This document shows, in pieces, positions 18,808 through 27,539 of a DNA stretch of 64,000 bases. Each line of letters starts with the position of its first letter. The first letter of the stretch is position 1. The DNA is from Bradyrhizobium sp. CCBAU 51627 (GTDB lineage Bacteria > Pseudomonadota > Alphaproteobacteria > Rhizobiales > Xanthobacteraceae): the NCBI RefSeq assembly GCF_028128765.1, contig NZ_LBJG01000027.1, positions 124,001 through 188,000 of the forward strand. Reading direction: 5' to 3'. The notes below the pieces were generated by a model. It did not search any database, had not been told where the DNA came from, and saw nothing but the letters and a program-made list of their open reading frames with translations. Both the position numbers and the translations under genes were made by a program.

Positions 18808-19326
18808 TCAGGCCGCTTCGCCCTTTGAGGCATGAGCCTGGATGACGCGCGCGAGCTTGCCCGCGGGCGCGTTGGCGAGCTGAGCGAGCTTGGTCGCCGG
18901 GGCCACGATGAGGCCGACGATCTTGCCGCGCAGTTCGTCAAGCGACGGCAGCGAGGCAAGCGCCTTCACGCCGTCGACATTCAGGACGGTCTTCCCCATC
19001 GAGCCGCCAATGATGACGAACTTTTCGTTCGTCTTGGCGAATTCGATGGCGACCTTTGGCGCCGCTACCGGATCGTTCGAAGTGGCGATCACGGTCGGTC
19101 CCTTCAGCATGGGGCCGATGGCAACGACGTCAGTGCCTTCAAGAGCAATTTTGGCGAGACGGTTCTTCGAGACCTTCACCGAGGCACCCGCCTGCTTCAT
19201 CTGCTGGCGCAGCTTCTGCATCTGGGCAACGGTGAGGCCGGAATATTGAGCAACGATCGCGACGCTCGTGGTCTTGAAGACCCCATTGAGCTGTTCGACC
19301 GCGTCTTTTTTTGCCGCTCGTTCCAC
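18808..19326 (-). CDS. rplJ: 50S ribosomal protein L10
   Basis: L10 anchors the L12 dimers to 23S rRNA and, in known bacteria, represses its own operon by binding the mRNA leader. I chose the GTG at 19324-19326, which has a GGAAAGAG ribosome binding site and gives the usual 172-residue protein beginning with VERAAKKDAVEQLNGVF. An in-frame extension to 19527 would add Cys-rich sequence foreign to L10. The C terminus ends in VIQAHASKGEAA. The long region upstream probably holds promoter and L10 leader. Confidence 0.95.
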   Translation of the reverse strand: MERAAKKDAVEQLNGVFKTTSVAIVAQYSGLTVAQMQKLRQQMKQAGASVKVSKNRLAKIALEGTDVVAIGPMLKGPTVIATSNDPVAAPKVAIEFAKTNEKFVIIGGSMGKTVLNVDGVKALASLPSLDELRGKIVGLIVAPATKLAQLANAPAGKLARVIQAHASKGEAA

Positions 19327-19903
19327 AGCAAGCTCTTTCCGGTTGGCGGTCAACGCGAAAGCGGAACCGCCGGGTTGCACCCATCGTCCCGCCCAAACCT
19401 GAACCTCAGGGCCAAAACCCATCGGACACGCAGGGCAAGACGACAATTCAAAGCCTGCCCTCCGGGAGCTCGCGAGAGCCCACGGCGTGTCGAGGTCCGA
19501 ACCAAACTTCTTTCGCGACCACCCCAAGGTGGGAAGCGAAGTGAAATCCGGTCTTCACCCGTCTATGCAGGCTATGCGATTAAGCCGTTGAGAAATCGAA
19601 ATTTCCCGCAGGCGCCTGCAGTCTTGGACAGGACGAGGCCAGTCGGCGAGCCGCCTGACCTCTGCCCACACCCCACCGGCCGATGGATTTTCCTTCCTTT
19701 TCGGGCAAATCCTTGCGGACGTCCTGAAAAGGAATGATCTCCTGCGCGTCGGGTTTTCGGAATGCGTGCACGGACGCGCCAGCCAAGGCCGGCACGTCCG
19801 GAAGCGGTTCTTTAACCGCTCTCTGCTTGATTGCCAAGAGCAAAATTCACACCAGTTCCAATCTGTTGCCATCACGGCTTGAGGCGGCCTGACAAGGGCC
19901 GAT
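19327..19903. other. rplJ leader/promoter region
   Basis: This 577-base stretch contains no supported gene. It must hold the rplJL promoter and, by analogy with other bacteria, the L10-binding leader. A 7-bp palindrome with a 4-base loop (AGCGGTT-CTTT-AACCGCT) lies at 19803-19820. A weak leftward promoter candidate (CTTGGC, 17 bases, TTAAAG) overlaps it. GGACG and CGTCC arms around 19771-19799 form another possible hairpin. None is strong enough for a firm call. Confidence 0.5.
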
Positions 19904-20857
19904 TCAGGCCGATTTGACCTGATGAGGCAGCGGCTTGCCCTCGAAAAACGCGGTCAGGTTCGCCAGCACGCAGTTCTGCATGGCAACGTGCGATTCGAGG
20001 GTGTGGCCGCCGATATGGGGGGCGAACACCACATTGGGCAGCGCCGTCAGGGCGTCCGGGGCGTGCGGTTCCTTCTCGAAGACGTCGAGACCGGCGCCGG
20101 CGATGGTCTTGTCGCTCAAGGCTGCGACCAAGGCCTTCTCGTCGACGACAGAGCCGCGGGAGATGTTGACGACATAGCCGTCCGCACCGAGGCGCCCCAG
20201 GATATCGGCGTCGACGACGTGCTGGGTCTCGCCCCCCGCCCGTACCGCGATCATCAGCACGCTGCACCAGTCGGCCAAAGCTTCCAGCGACGGGAAATAT
20301 TGATACGGCAGATCGTATCGGGTGCGGCTGAAATAGCCGACCTCGCTCTCGAAGGCGGCGCAGCGCGCGGCGATCTTGCGGCCGATCTCGCCCATGCCGT
20401 AGACGCCGATCCGGCGGCCAGGCATGCCGGCCTGGGGGCGCATCATCGGCGACTGTCTTGATGCCGCCCAGTCGCCGCTGCGGACATATTGGTCGGCGAC
20501 CAAAATGCGCCGCGTCGTGGCCAGCATCAGGGTCATCGCGATGTCGGCGACCGAGGCCGCATTGGCGCCGGGGCTGTGGCCGACTGCGATGTTGCGGGCG
20601 GCGGCGGCCTTCAGGTCGATGCCGTCATAGCCGGTGCCGTAGCAGACGATCGCGCCGAGCTTTGGAAACAAGTCCATCGCCTCCGCCCCCAGCGGCGAGC
20701 CGCCTGCGGTCAGCAGCGCCCGGATGCCGGCGAGCTCGTCCGCCGAATACACCTCATGCGCAGGCTGGCCACCGGTGTCGAGCAGATCGAACCGCTCGGC
20801 GAAGCGCGCCATCATCGTCTTGGGAAAGCGCGAGTAGATCAGGACCTTGTCAGCCAT
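19904..20857 (-). CDS. D-2-hydroxyacid dehydrogenase (NAD-dependent)
   Basis: Interconverts a 2-hydroxyacid and a 2-keto acid with NAD(P). From the ATG at 20857 the protein has 317 residues (MADKVLIYSRFPKTMMARF); a longer frame to 20938 starts in the neighbouring terminator region and is unlikely. The Rossmann motif GVYGMGEIGRKIA is mid-protein. The catalytic set is visible: Arg in AVRAGGET, Glu in GLDVFEKEP and His in APHIGGHTLE. Substrate cannot be told (glyoxylate/hydroxypyruvate or other). It stands between rplA and rplJ, which are usually adjacent, and is separated from rplA by a hairpin. Confidence 0.88.
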   Translation of the reverse strand: MADKVLIYSRFPKTMMARFAERFDLLDTGGQPAHEVYSADELAGIRALLTAGGSPLGAEAMDLFPKLGAIVCYGTGYDGIDLKAAAARNIAVGHSPGANAASVADIAMTLMLATTRRILVADQYVRSGDWAASRQSPMMRPQAGMPGRRIGVYGMGEIGRKIAARCAAFESEVGYFSRTRYDLPYQYFPSLEALADWCSVLMIAVRAGGETQHVVDADILGRLGADGYVVNISRGSVVDEKALVAALSDKTIAGAGLDVFEKEPHAPDALTALPNVVFAPHIGGHTLESHVAMQNCVLANLTAFFEGKPLPHQVKSA

Positions 20858-20892
20858 TGTTCTTGTTTCCGGTGAGTGCCGCCCACAAACGA

Positions 20893-20928
20893 CGAGGGGC
20901 GGAATCGGTTGCCCAATTCCGCCCCTCG
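20893..20928 (-). terminator. Hairpin after rplA
   Basis: CGAGGGGCGGAAT (20893-20905) pairs perfectly with ATTCCGCCCCTCG (20916-20928), a 13-bp stem with a 10-base loop, 35 bases after the rplA stop. In the leftward sense the following sequence is only mildly T-rich (TCGTTTGT), so it may be an inefficient terminator or processing site between rplA and the dehydrogenase gene. Confidence 0.65.
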
Positions 20929-20963
20929 CCTCATGCAATTTCCGGACTTAGCCGAGGCAAGCC

Positions 20964-21656
20964 TTAGCCGAGAATGGTACCCGGCTCGACCTTCACGCCC
21001 GGGCCCATCGTGGAGGACACCGCAACGCGCTGGATGTAGGTGCCCTTGGAACCGGCCGGCTTCGCCTTTGATACCGCATCGGCGAGAGCCTTGATGTTCT
21101 CGACCAGCTTCTCCTCGGAGAACGAGGCCTTGCCAACGCCGGCCTGCAGGATACCGGCCTTCTCGACCCGGAACTCCACCGAGCCGCCCTTTGCACCCTT
21201 CACCGCACCGGTGACGTCCATGGTCACGGTGCCGATCTTCGGGTTCGGCATCAGGCCGCGCGGGCCGAGCACCTTACCGAGACGGCCTACCAGCGGCATC
21301 ATGTCGGGGGTGGCGATGCAGCGGTCGAAATCAATCGCGCCGTTCTGCACCTTCTCGACGAGGTCTTCGGCGCCGACAACGTCGGCACCGGCGGCCTTGG
21401 CCTCATCGGCCTTGGCGCCGCGGGCGAACACGCCGACGCGGAGCGTACGGCCGGTACCGTTCGGCAGGGTCACGACGCCGCGGACCATCTGGTCGGCGTG
21501 ACGCGGGTCGACGCCGAGATTGATCGCGACCTCGATGGTCTCGTCGAACTTCGCCTTCGCGCGTTCCTTGACCATCTTGATGGCGTCCGCGAGCGGGTAA
21601 AGCTTTTCGCGGTCAATGCCTTCGCGGGCTTTGTTCAAACGCTTTCCGATTGCCAT
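20964..21656 (-). CDS. rplA: 50S ribosomal protein L1
   Basis: L1 forms the mobile stalk near the tRNA exit site. 230 residues, normal length, starting MAIGKRLNKAREGIDREKLY, with the conserved GRLGKVLGPRGLMPNPKIGT and TYIQRVAVSSTMGPGV segments. It begins 6 bases after rplK, and in other bacteria L1 represses this rplKA unit by binding its own mRNA. Confidence 0.98.
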   Translation of the reverse strand: MAIGKRLNKAREGIDREKLYPLADAIKMVKERAKAKFDETIEVAINLGVDPRHADQMVRGVVTLPNGTGRTLRVGVFARGAKADEAKAAGADVVGAEDLVEKVQNGAIDFDRCIATPDMMPLVGRLGKVLGPRGLMPNPKIGTVTMDVTGAVKGAKGGSVEFRVEKAGILQAGVGKASFSEEKLVENIKALADAVSKAKPAGSKGTYIQRVAVSSTMGPGVKVEPGTILG

Positions 21657-21662
21657 GACCGC

Positions 21663-22091
21663 TTACCCCGCAACTTCCAGACCCATCGAGCGGGCGGAGC
21701 CCTCGACCATCTTCATGGCCGATTCGATGGTGTCGCAATTCAGGTCCTTCATCTTCTTCTCGGCGATCTCGCGCACCTGCGCGCGGGTCACCTTGCCGGC
21801 CTTGTCACGGCCCGGCGCCTTCGAGCCGGACTGGATCTTGGCAGCCTGCTTGAGGAAGTAGGACATCGGCGGCGTCTTCATCTCGAAGGTGAAGGAACGG
21901 TCCGCATAGATGGTGATGATCACCGGGATCGGGGTGTTCTTCTCTTCCTTCTGGGTCTGCGCGTTGAACGCCTTGCAGAACTCCATGATGTTGAGACCGC
22001 GCTGACCGAGCGCGGGACCGATCGGGGGCGAGGGATTCGCCGCACCGGCCGGGACCTGAAGCTTCAGGTATCCGGTCACTTTCTTTGCCAT
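21663..22091 (-). CDS. rplK: 50S ribosomal protein L11
   Basis: L11 forms the GTPase-associated centre with 23S rRNA and is needed for the stringent response through RelA in many bacteria. The 142-residue protein has the proline-rich N-terminal domain (PSPPIGPALGQRGLNIMEFC) and the C-terminal RNA-binding domain ending MKMVEGSARSMGLEVAG. It lies 133 bases after nusG and 6 bases before rplA. Confidence 0.98.
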   Translation of the reverse strand: MAKKVTGYLKLQVPAGAANPSPPIGPALGQRGLNIMEFCKAFNAQTQKEEKNTPIPVIITIYADRSFTFEMKTPPMSYFLKQAAKIQSGSKAPGRDKAGKVTRAQVREIAEKKMKDLNCDTIESAMKMVEGSARSMGLEVAG

Positions 22092-22224
22092 GTAGCACTC
22101 CTGGTGTGCCGGCTGACGCCGGCGGTTTCAGGTTCGTGGTCTGGGTCGGATGCGGCTGGCAACCGCCCTCTCCCTCCCACGGCCTCTCTTTGCGGGATGC
22201 CTTCCGGCGTCCCGCCTCACCCGG

Positions 22225-22782
22225 TCAGACCTTCTCGACCTGACCGAATTCCAGTTCGACGGGCGTTGCGCGGCCGAAGATCGACACCGCGACCTTCACA
22301 CGCGAGCGCGCCTCGTCGATTTCCTCGACGACACCCGAGAACGAAGCAAACGGGCCGTCGGCCACGCGCACGTTCTCGCCGATCTCGAACGATACCGACG
22401 CCTTCGGCCGTTCCACACCCTCCTGCACCTGGTGCAGGATGCGCATGGCCTCGCTCTCCGAGATCGGCATCGGCTTGTTCTCGGCGCCGAGGAAGCCCGT
22501 GACCTTCGGCGTGTTCTTGATCAGATGAAATGCCTCGTCGGTCAGCTTCATCTTCACCAGCACGTAGCCCGGGAAGAACTTGCGCTCGGCATCGATCTTG
22601 CGGCCGCGGCGCACTTCCGTGACCTTCTCGGTCGGAACCAGCACCAGCTCGAACAGATCTTCGAGCCCGCGCTGCTTGGCCTGCTCGCGGATCGATTCGG
22701 CGACCTTCTTCTCGAAGTTCGAATAGGCGTGGACGATGTACCAGCGCTTGTCGGACGATTGGGTTGCGGCGGCTGTTGCCAT
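22225..22782 (-). CDS. nusG: Transcription antitermination/elongation factor NusG
   Basis: NusG binds RNA polymerase and links it to Rho or to ribosomal S10. The 185-residue protein has an NGN domain (about 13-120, with RWYIVHAYSNFEKKVAESI and KFFPGYVLVKM) and a KOW domain (about 130-175, GENVRVADGPFASFSGVV). The start ATG overlaps the secE stop by one base (TGATG), so the two are translationally coupled. Confidence 0.98.
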   Translation of the reverse strand: MATAAATQSSDKRWYIVHAYSNFEKKVAESIREQAKQRGLEDLFELVLVPTEKVTEVRRGRKIDAERKFFPGYVLVKMKLTDEAFHLIKNTPKVTGFLGAENKPMPISESEAMRILHQVQEGVERPKASVSFEIGENVRVADGPFASFSGVVEEIDEARSRVKVAVSIFGRATPVELEFGQVEKV

Positions 22783-22973
22783 CAGTGAATGCCCAGAAGG
22801 AAGGTGATGAGGTAGCGGATGATCTGGTCGGCAGCGAAGAAGAAGATCGAGGCCAGCGCGACCATCACGAACACCATGATGGTGGTGATTGTGGTCTCAC
22901 GACGGGTCGGCCAGGTGACCTTGGCGGTCTCCGAGCGCACTTCCTGCAAGAACTTGAACGGGCTGACTGCCAT
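22782..22973 (-). CDS. secE: Preprotein translocase subunit SecE
   Basis: Small membrane subunit of the SecYEG channel. From the ATG at 22973 it has 63 residues starting MAVSPFKFLQEVRSETAKVT, with the family motif VTWPTRRET before one membrane helix (about 32-58, TIMVFVMVALASIFFFAADQ). An in-frame start at 23084 would add 37 residues not found in SecE. It is followed directly by nusG and preceded by a strong promoter candidate. Confidence 0.96.
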   Translation of the reverse strand: MAVSPFKFLQEVRSETAKVTWPTRRETTITTIMVFVMVALASIFFFAADQIIRYLITFLLGIH

Positions 22974-23131
22974 CGTTTGAGACGCCAATAAGGATTTCAG
23001 GGATCCGAACAGCCTGATGTGGCCCAGCCCTCTGTCTCGAAGGATGAGCCGGAAAACCGGACTCTGATGTTCGGGAGATTTCAAAGCCGCGCCGGATATC
23101 CGCGTCTAACGGGCCGGCTGCGAGTGCCGGG

Positions 23132-23160
23132 TATCTACTGCGGATGGGGCCAAAGGTCAA
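23132..23160 (-). promoter_or_regulatory. Promoter of secE-nusG-rplKA
   Basis: Leftward TTGACC (23155-23160), a 17-base spacer, and TAGATA (23132-23137), about 160 bases upstream of secE. Both hexamers match the alphaproteobacterial housekeeping pattern with ideal spacing. It lies between tRNA-Trp and secE, so the operon need not depend on the tRNA promoter. Confidence 0.7.
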
Positions 23161-23247
23161 GGATCACCGGGTGCGGCCAGTCGGCTCTGCGTCGTGGGCA
23201 GGCAGACCGGAGTAGTTCGGGATCAAGGGGTTAGCCGGCGGATGCGC

Positions 23248-23323
23248 TGGCAGGAGTGGCAGGGCTCGAACCTGCGACCCCCGGTTTTGGAGACCGGTGC
23301 TCTACCAATTGAGCTACACTCCT
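23248..23323 (-). tRNA. trnW: tRNA-Trp (anticodon CCA)
   Basis: The minus strand gives a complete 76-nt cloverleaf with encoded CCA: acceptor AGGAGTG/CACTCCT, D-arm GCTC/GAGC, anticodon stem CCGGT/ACCGG with loop CTCCAAA (anticodon CCA), T-arm GCAGG/CCTGC with loop TTCGAGC, discriminator G. It lies upstream of secE, an arrangement common in bacteria. Confidence 0.98.
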
Positions 23324-23491
23324 ACGGACCCTCGCGTCGCCGCTTCGGATCAGGCGCGCTTTCAAGCACAGGGGACGGCCGGATTGCAAGGACGGATTGC
23401 AGAGGTGAAGCGCGCTGACTTCGCTTGTTTGTGCCGCGGCTTCTGGGTCACAGTCCCCTCCCGATACTAATATGCCCACGGGAGTGAACGT

Positions 23492-24715
23492 ATGACCGCC
23501 ACAGCCGCCCCTCACCTCGCGACCGCGCCGAAAAACCCGCCTTTCCCCGAGGCCAAGCCGGAAACGCTGGGCCTGTCGCGGCCGCGCCTGCAGGCGATGT
23601 CGGACGCCTTCAAGCGCGAGATCGACAAGGGAACCATCCCAGGGCTGACCGTGCTGGTGGCGCGGGGCGGCCAGGTCGGCTGGTTCGAGGCGCTTGGCAG
23701 GCAGGGTCCGGCGGGGTCGGCGCCGATGGCGCTTGATTCGATCTTCCGGATCTTCTCGATGACCAAGCCGATCGTCTCGGTCGGCATCATGGCCCTGGTC
23801 GAGGACGGCCACCTTCTGCTCGCCGACCCGGTTGCCAAATTCGTCCCGGAGTTCGCGAACCAGAAGGTTGGCGTCGTCAGCGGCGGCAAGCTGGAACTGG
23901 TTGCACCCAAGCGGCCGATGACGGTGCAGGACCTGCTCCGCCACACCTCGGGCCTCACCTATGAGCACCAGGGCGACGGCCCCGTGCACAAGATCTACCA
24001 GGAATCCCGCGTCCGTAGCCGCAAGATCACCAATGCCGAGCACGCCGCGCTGGTGGCGAGCTTTCCGCTGGTCTGCCATCCCGGCGACGAGTTCAATTAC
24101 AGCCGCTCCACCGACATCCTCGGCCGCATCATCGAGGTCGTCAGCGGCAAGTCACTAGGCGCATTCCTCACCGAGCGCGTGCTCGCACCGCTCCAGATGA
24201 CCGAGACTGCTTTCTCGACCAGCGAGGTCAATGCCCACAGACTTGCCGAGCCGTTCGCGGCCGATCCCTGGACCGGCGACAAGGTCGCGCTATTCAACAT
24301 GCTCGAGCAGCCGGTGATGGAATCCGGCGGCGGCGGTCTGGTCTCGACCACGATGGACTACGCCCGCTTCTGCCTGATGCTGCGCAATGGCGGCATGCTC
24401 GACGGCGCAAGGATCATCGGCCGCAAGACGCTGGAGCTGATGGCGTCCGATCATCTCGGGCCTCACGTCGTGACCAACGGCACGCTGCTGTCGCCGGGCC
24501 ACGGCTTTGGTCTCGGCTTCGCCGTGCGCCGCGACGCCGGCATCGCGCCCTTCCCCGGCAGCGTCGGCAACTATTTCTGGAGCGGCATCGCCGGCACGTT
24601 CTTCTGGATCGATCCGAAGGAGGATCTGTTCACCGTGTTCATGAGCCAGGCCCCGGGACAGCGTGATTACACGCGGACGCTGGTGCGGGATCTGGTTTAC
24701 GCGGCGGTGGATTGA
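23492..24715 (+). CDS. Serine hydrolase, beta-lactamase/class C (family VIII esterase-like)
   Basis: A 407-residue protein of the penicillin-binding/beta-lactamase fold. The catalytic SxxK is the SMTK in FRIFSMTKPIVSVG (about residues 88-91). A Tyr-Ser element follows in EFNYSRSTDILG, and a C-terminal GHGFGLGF segment stands where the third motif is expected. These fit family VIII carboxylesterases better than true beta-lactamases. No signal peptide is seen, so it is probably cytoplasmic. The ATG at 23492 has GGGAGTG upstream. Substrate is unknown. Confidence 0.85.
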   Translation: MTATAAPHLATAPKNPPFPEAKPETLGLSRPRLQAMSDAFKREIDKGTIPGLTVLVARGGQVGWFEALGRQGPAGSAPMALDSIFRIFSMTKPIVSVGIMALVEDGHLLLADPVAKFVPEFANQKVGVVSGGKLELVAPKRPMTVQDLLRHTSGLTYEHQGDGPVHKIYQESRVRSRKITNAEHAALVASFPLVCHPGDEFNYSRSTDILGRIIEVVSGKSLGAFLTERVLAPLQMTETAFSTSEVNAHRLAEPFAADPWTGDKVALFNMLEQPVMESGGGGLVSTTMDYARFCLMLRNGGMLDGARIIGRKTLELMASDHLGPHVVTNGTLLSPGHGFGLGFAVRRDAGIAPFPGSVGNYFWSGIAGTFFWIDPKEDLFTVFMSQAPGQRDYTRTLVRDLVYAAVD

Positions 24716-24759
24716 GGCGGCGCCCGCACCCGTCGCGACACTGCACCCTCACACTCACC

Positions 24760-24863
24760 GTCATGCCCCGGCTTGACCGGGGCATCCAGTACTCCGCGGC
24801 GGCAGTTCGTTCACACAACTTCCGCCGCGGAGTACTGGATCGCCCGCTTTCGCGGGCGATGAC
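24760..24863. repeat. Three-hairpin intergenic repeat, copy A
   Basis: A 104-base element bounded by GTCAT and ATGAC. Inside are three hairpins: GCCCCGG/CCGGGGC; a long central stem in which ATCCAGTACTCCGCGGCGG pairs with CCGCCGCGGAGTACTGGAT; and ATCGCCCGC/GCGGGCGAT with a TTTC loop. A second copy with the same plan lies at 31936-32035. It is a REP/RIME-like mobile intergenic element between the hydrolase and a convergent SDR gene. Confidence 0.85.
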
Positions 24864-24907
24864 ACCGATGTTGGAACGGGCTTACGTGCCCCTCCCGTGC
24901 GACGCCT

Positions 24908-25675
24908 TCAACTAATCGTCGCGCCGCCGTCGATCACCATGGTCTGGCCGGTCATGAAGTCGCCGGCCTTCGAACCCAGGAACACCGCGGCGCCCGCGAT
25001 CTCGTCGGGGATGCCGATGCGCAACAGCGGCGAGCGCGCGGTCGAGGCCTTCAAATTCTCCGGATTGTCCCACAGCGCCTTGGCAAAATCGGTCTTGATC
25101 AAGCCGGGCGCGATGCAGTTCACGCGGATGTTGTGCTTGCCATATTCGCAGGCGAGGTTGCGCGCGAGCTGCATGTCGGCAGCCTTGGAGATCGCGTAGG
25201 CGCCGAGGATGGTGGAGCCCTTCAGGCCGCCGATCGAGGAGACGATGATGATCGAGCCGTAATTGCGCTCGATCATCTGCGGCACCACCATCGAGATCAG
25301 CCAGTTGTTGGCGACGATGTTGTTGTCGAGAATCTTGCGGAACTGATCGTCGGAGATGCCGGCGAGCGGACCGTAATACGGATTCGACGCAGCGTTGCAG
25401 ACCAGCACGTCGATCTTGCCGAAGGCGCGGTTGCTCTCGTCGACCAGGTTCTGCAGATTCTCCTTCGAGGAGATACTGGCGGCGATCGCGACCGCGGTGC
25501 CCTTGCCGAACTTCTCGTTGATGTCCTTCGCCACCTGCTCGCAGACGTCGGCCTTGCGCGAGGAGATCACGACCTTGGCGCCGTGCTCGGCCATGCGCTC
25601 GGCGATCGCAAGTCCGATGCCGCGCGTCGAACCGGTGATGACGGCAACTTTGCCCTTCATGTCGAACAAGGTCAT
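24908..25675 (-). CDS. SDR family oxidoreductase
   Basis: Short-chain dehydrogenase of 255 residues with the cofactor motif TGSTRGIG (15-22), the NAASNP element, and the catalytic Ser-Tyr-Lys set (IVSSIGG, then YAISK). The C terminus DFMTGQTMVIDGG is typical of the family. The start at 25675 has a GGGAGAGA ribosome binding site. It is 42 bases downstream of the histidine phosphatase gene, so the two may be cotranscribed. Substrate is not predictable. Confidence 0.92.
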   Translation of the reverse strand: MTLFDMKGKVAVITGSTRGIGLAIAERMAEHGAKVVISSRKADVCEQVAKDINEKFGKGTAVAIAASISSKENLQNLVDESNRAFGKIDVLVCNAASNPYYGPLAGISDDQFRKILDNNIVANNWLISMVVPQMIERNYGSIIIVSSIGGLKGSTILGAYAISKAADMQLARNLACEYGKHNIRVNCIAPGLIKTDFAKALWDNPENLKASTARSPLLRIGIPDEIAGAAVFLGSKAGDFMTGQTMVIDGGATIS

Positions 25676-25717
25676 GTTTCTCTCCCAGATTGATGTTCGT
25701 ATTGGATGTCAGCTCGC

Positions 25718-26416
25718 TCACGCGAGCTTCTTCACTTCCGGCCCCGCCGGCTGGTGCATCGCCGCATGTGCATCGTCCGCGATCCACGGCTGCTGGTTCA
25801 CCATCGGCAACCGCCACACCGTGCGCTCGGGACTCGCGAAATAATCGAGCCGCGTGATCGACACATTATCGATGTCGAACGACAACGCCCGCTCCACCTG
25901 GCCGTCGAGTGCGAGGCCGATCGCCGCCTTGATGGTGCCGCCATGCGCGACCGCGATGATGTCCTGCCCGGCCGCTTCATTGTTGATCCGCTCGACGGTC
26001 CGGCGCGTGCGGTTATAAAGGTCCATAAAACTCTCGCCGCCGGGCGCGGGTTCGTTGATGTCGGCGAACCAGCTCGCCCCCACCGGGCGGCTGGCAACGA
26101 ACTCGGCGCGGTTCATGCCCTGCCAGCGGCCGAGATTCTGCTCGGCGAGGTCCGCCTCCCGTTTCATCGACGCAGGCCGCGGATAGCCCGCGTCCCAGAT
26201 CGCCTCCGCGGTCTGGTGCGTGCGCATCAGATTGCTCGAATACCAGACCGCCTTGCGCGGCAGCACCTTGGCAACAGCGTTGAACACGTAGGTGTCGCTG
26301 GTGTCACAGGCGATATCGCTCTGCCCGTAGATGTTGCCGCCGTCATTGCGCACAGGCGCATGACGAACCCACCACCAGCGTGTCGTGATCACGTTCGCCT
26401 TGTCTGTGGTTGCCAT
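25718..26416 (-). CDS. Histidine phosphatase family protein
   Basis: A 232-residue member of the phosphoglycerate-mutase-like phosphatases. The phospho-accepting His is in WWVRHAPVRNDG near residue 17, the second His is in VAHGGTIKAAIG, and the Arg/Glu positions (SSNLMRTHQTAEAI, LGRWQGMNRAEF) fit the family. The start has GGAAGAG upstream. It runs ahead of the SDR gene and is divergent from a second SDR gene. Substrate is unknown. Confidence 0.88.
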   Translation of the reverse strand: MATTDKANVITTRWWWVRHAPVRNDGGNIYGQSDIACDTSDTYVFNAVAKVLPRKAVWYSSNLMRTHQTAEAIWDAGYPRPASMKREADLAEQNLGRWQGMNRAEFVASRPVGASWFADINEPAPGGESFMDLYNRTRRTVERINNEAAGQDIIAVAHGGTIKAAIGLALDGQVERALSFDIDNVSITRLDYFASPERTVWRLPMVNQQPWIADDAHAAMHQPAGPEVKKLA

Positions 26417-26548
26417 GAAGCTCTTCCATCCAGTGTGATGTCGCTGTACGTCAGGTGTGAACGTGTCTCAAGACACTTTGCCGTTTGAAATTCTGTTTGA
26501 AATTCCGTCGCGCGGCAAGCGTCGCGCGCGTACCCAAGGGAGAAACGC

Positions 26549-27334
26549 ATGGGCCGCCTGCAAGGCAAATCCGTCATCATCACCGGCGCCGGCAGCGGCA
26601 TCGGCCGCGCCGCAGCGCTGCTCTTCACCCGGGAAGGCGGCAAGCTGATCGCGGTCGACCGCACCGAGGCGGTGAAGGAAACCGTCGATGAGATCAAGAA
26701 GGCCGGTGGTGTGGCCGAGGCGATGATTGCCGACGCGGGCTCCGAGAAGGACGTCATGGCCGTCGTCGACAAGGCCGTGAAGACGCACGGACGGCTCGAC
26801 GTGATCTGGGCCAATGCCGGTATCTCCGGCGGCCTCATTCCACTCGGCGAGCAGACCGTGGAACACTGGCAGGAAGTGCTGCGCGTCAATCTGATCGGGC
26901 CATTCCTTGCGGTGAAGCACGCGATGCCGCACATGGTGAGGCAGCAGTCCGGCGCGATTGTCCTCACTGCATCCGTCGCGGGCCTCAAGGCCGGCGCCAG
27001 CGGGCATCCCTACGCGGCGAGCAAGGCCGGCGTGATCAGCCTCGTGCAGACCACCGCCTATTCGCTCACCGGCACCGGCGTCCGCATCAATGCGGTCTGT
27101 CCTGGCCTGATCGAGACGGGCATGACGAAACCGATCTTCGACCGCGCCAGGGAGCGCGGCACCCAGGACAAGATCGGCCAGCTCAATCCGCTGAAGCGCC
27201 CCGGCCAACCGCACGAGCTGGCGGCGATGGGGCTGTTCCTGGCCAGCGACGAAGCATCGTATGTGAATGGCCAGGCCTTCCCCGTGGACGGAGGTCTGAC
27301 GGCGTCGATGCCGTATACGGGCAAGCCGGTTTGA
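26549..27334 (+). CDS. SDR family oxidoreductase
   Basis: A 261-residue short-chain dehydrogenase with the TGAGSGIG cofactor motif (12-19), the NAG element (WANAGISGG) and the catalytic Ser-x12-Tyr-x3-Lys (TASVAGLKAGASGHPYAASK). It ends with SYVNGQAFPVDGGLTASMP, typical for the family. The ATG has a GGGAGAAA ribosome binding site. It is monocistronic, divergent from the phosphatase gene and followed by intergenic repeats. Confidence 0.92.
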   Translation: MGRLQGKSVIITGAGSGIGRAAALLFTREGGKLIAVDRTEAVKETVDEIKKAGGVAEAMIADAGSEKDVMAVVDKAVKTHGRLDVIWANAGISGGLIPLGEQTVEHWQEVLRVNLIGPFLAVKHAMPHMVRQQSGAIVLTASVAGLKAGASGHPYAASKAGVISLVQTTAYSLTGTGVRINAVCPGLIETGMTKPIFDRARERGTQDKIGQLNPLKRPGQPHELAAMGLFLASDEASYVNGQAFPVDGGLTASMPYTGKPV

Positions 27335-27340
27335 CGGCGC

Positions 27341-27481
27341 TCTCGTGTCCCGGACGCGCTGCAATGCACAGCATTGCTGCGCAGAGCCGGGACCCAAAAT
27401 GCCGCGGAGTTCGCTGTCGCATGGGCCCCGGCTCTGCAGCGCACCGCTGAAGACGCGCTGCGCTGCGTCCGGGGCACGAGA
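27341..27481. repeat. Inverted pair of GTCCCGG-type intergenic repeats
   Basis: Two related units face each other: 27341-27394 begins TCTCGTGTCCCGGACGCGCT and ends CCGGGACCC; 27423-27481 begins GGGCCCCGGCTCTGCAGCGC and ends GTCCGGGGCACGAGA. Each unit has internal complementarity, so the pair can fold into a large structure. The same arrangement occurs at 30698-30856. It starts 6 bases after the SDR stop. Confidence 0.8.
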
Positions 27482-27539
27482 CCTTTATTTGCGATAGACA
27501 TAATCGATCATCCTCGCGGCGCGTCTCGCCCGAGCTTTG

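Noticed and set aside
23194..23418. Plus-strand frame reading WQGSNLRPPVLETGALPIEL
   Set aside because: It is the antisense of tRNA-Trp, a well-known source of false proteins.
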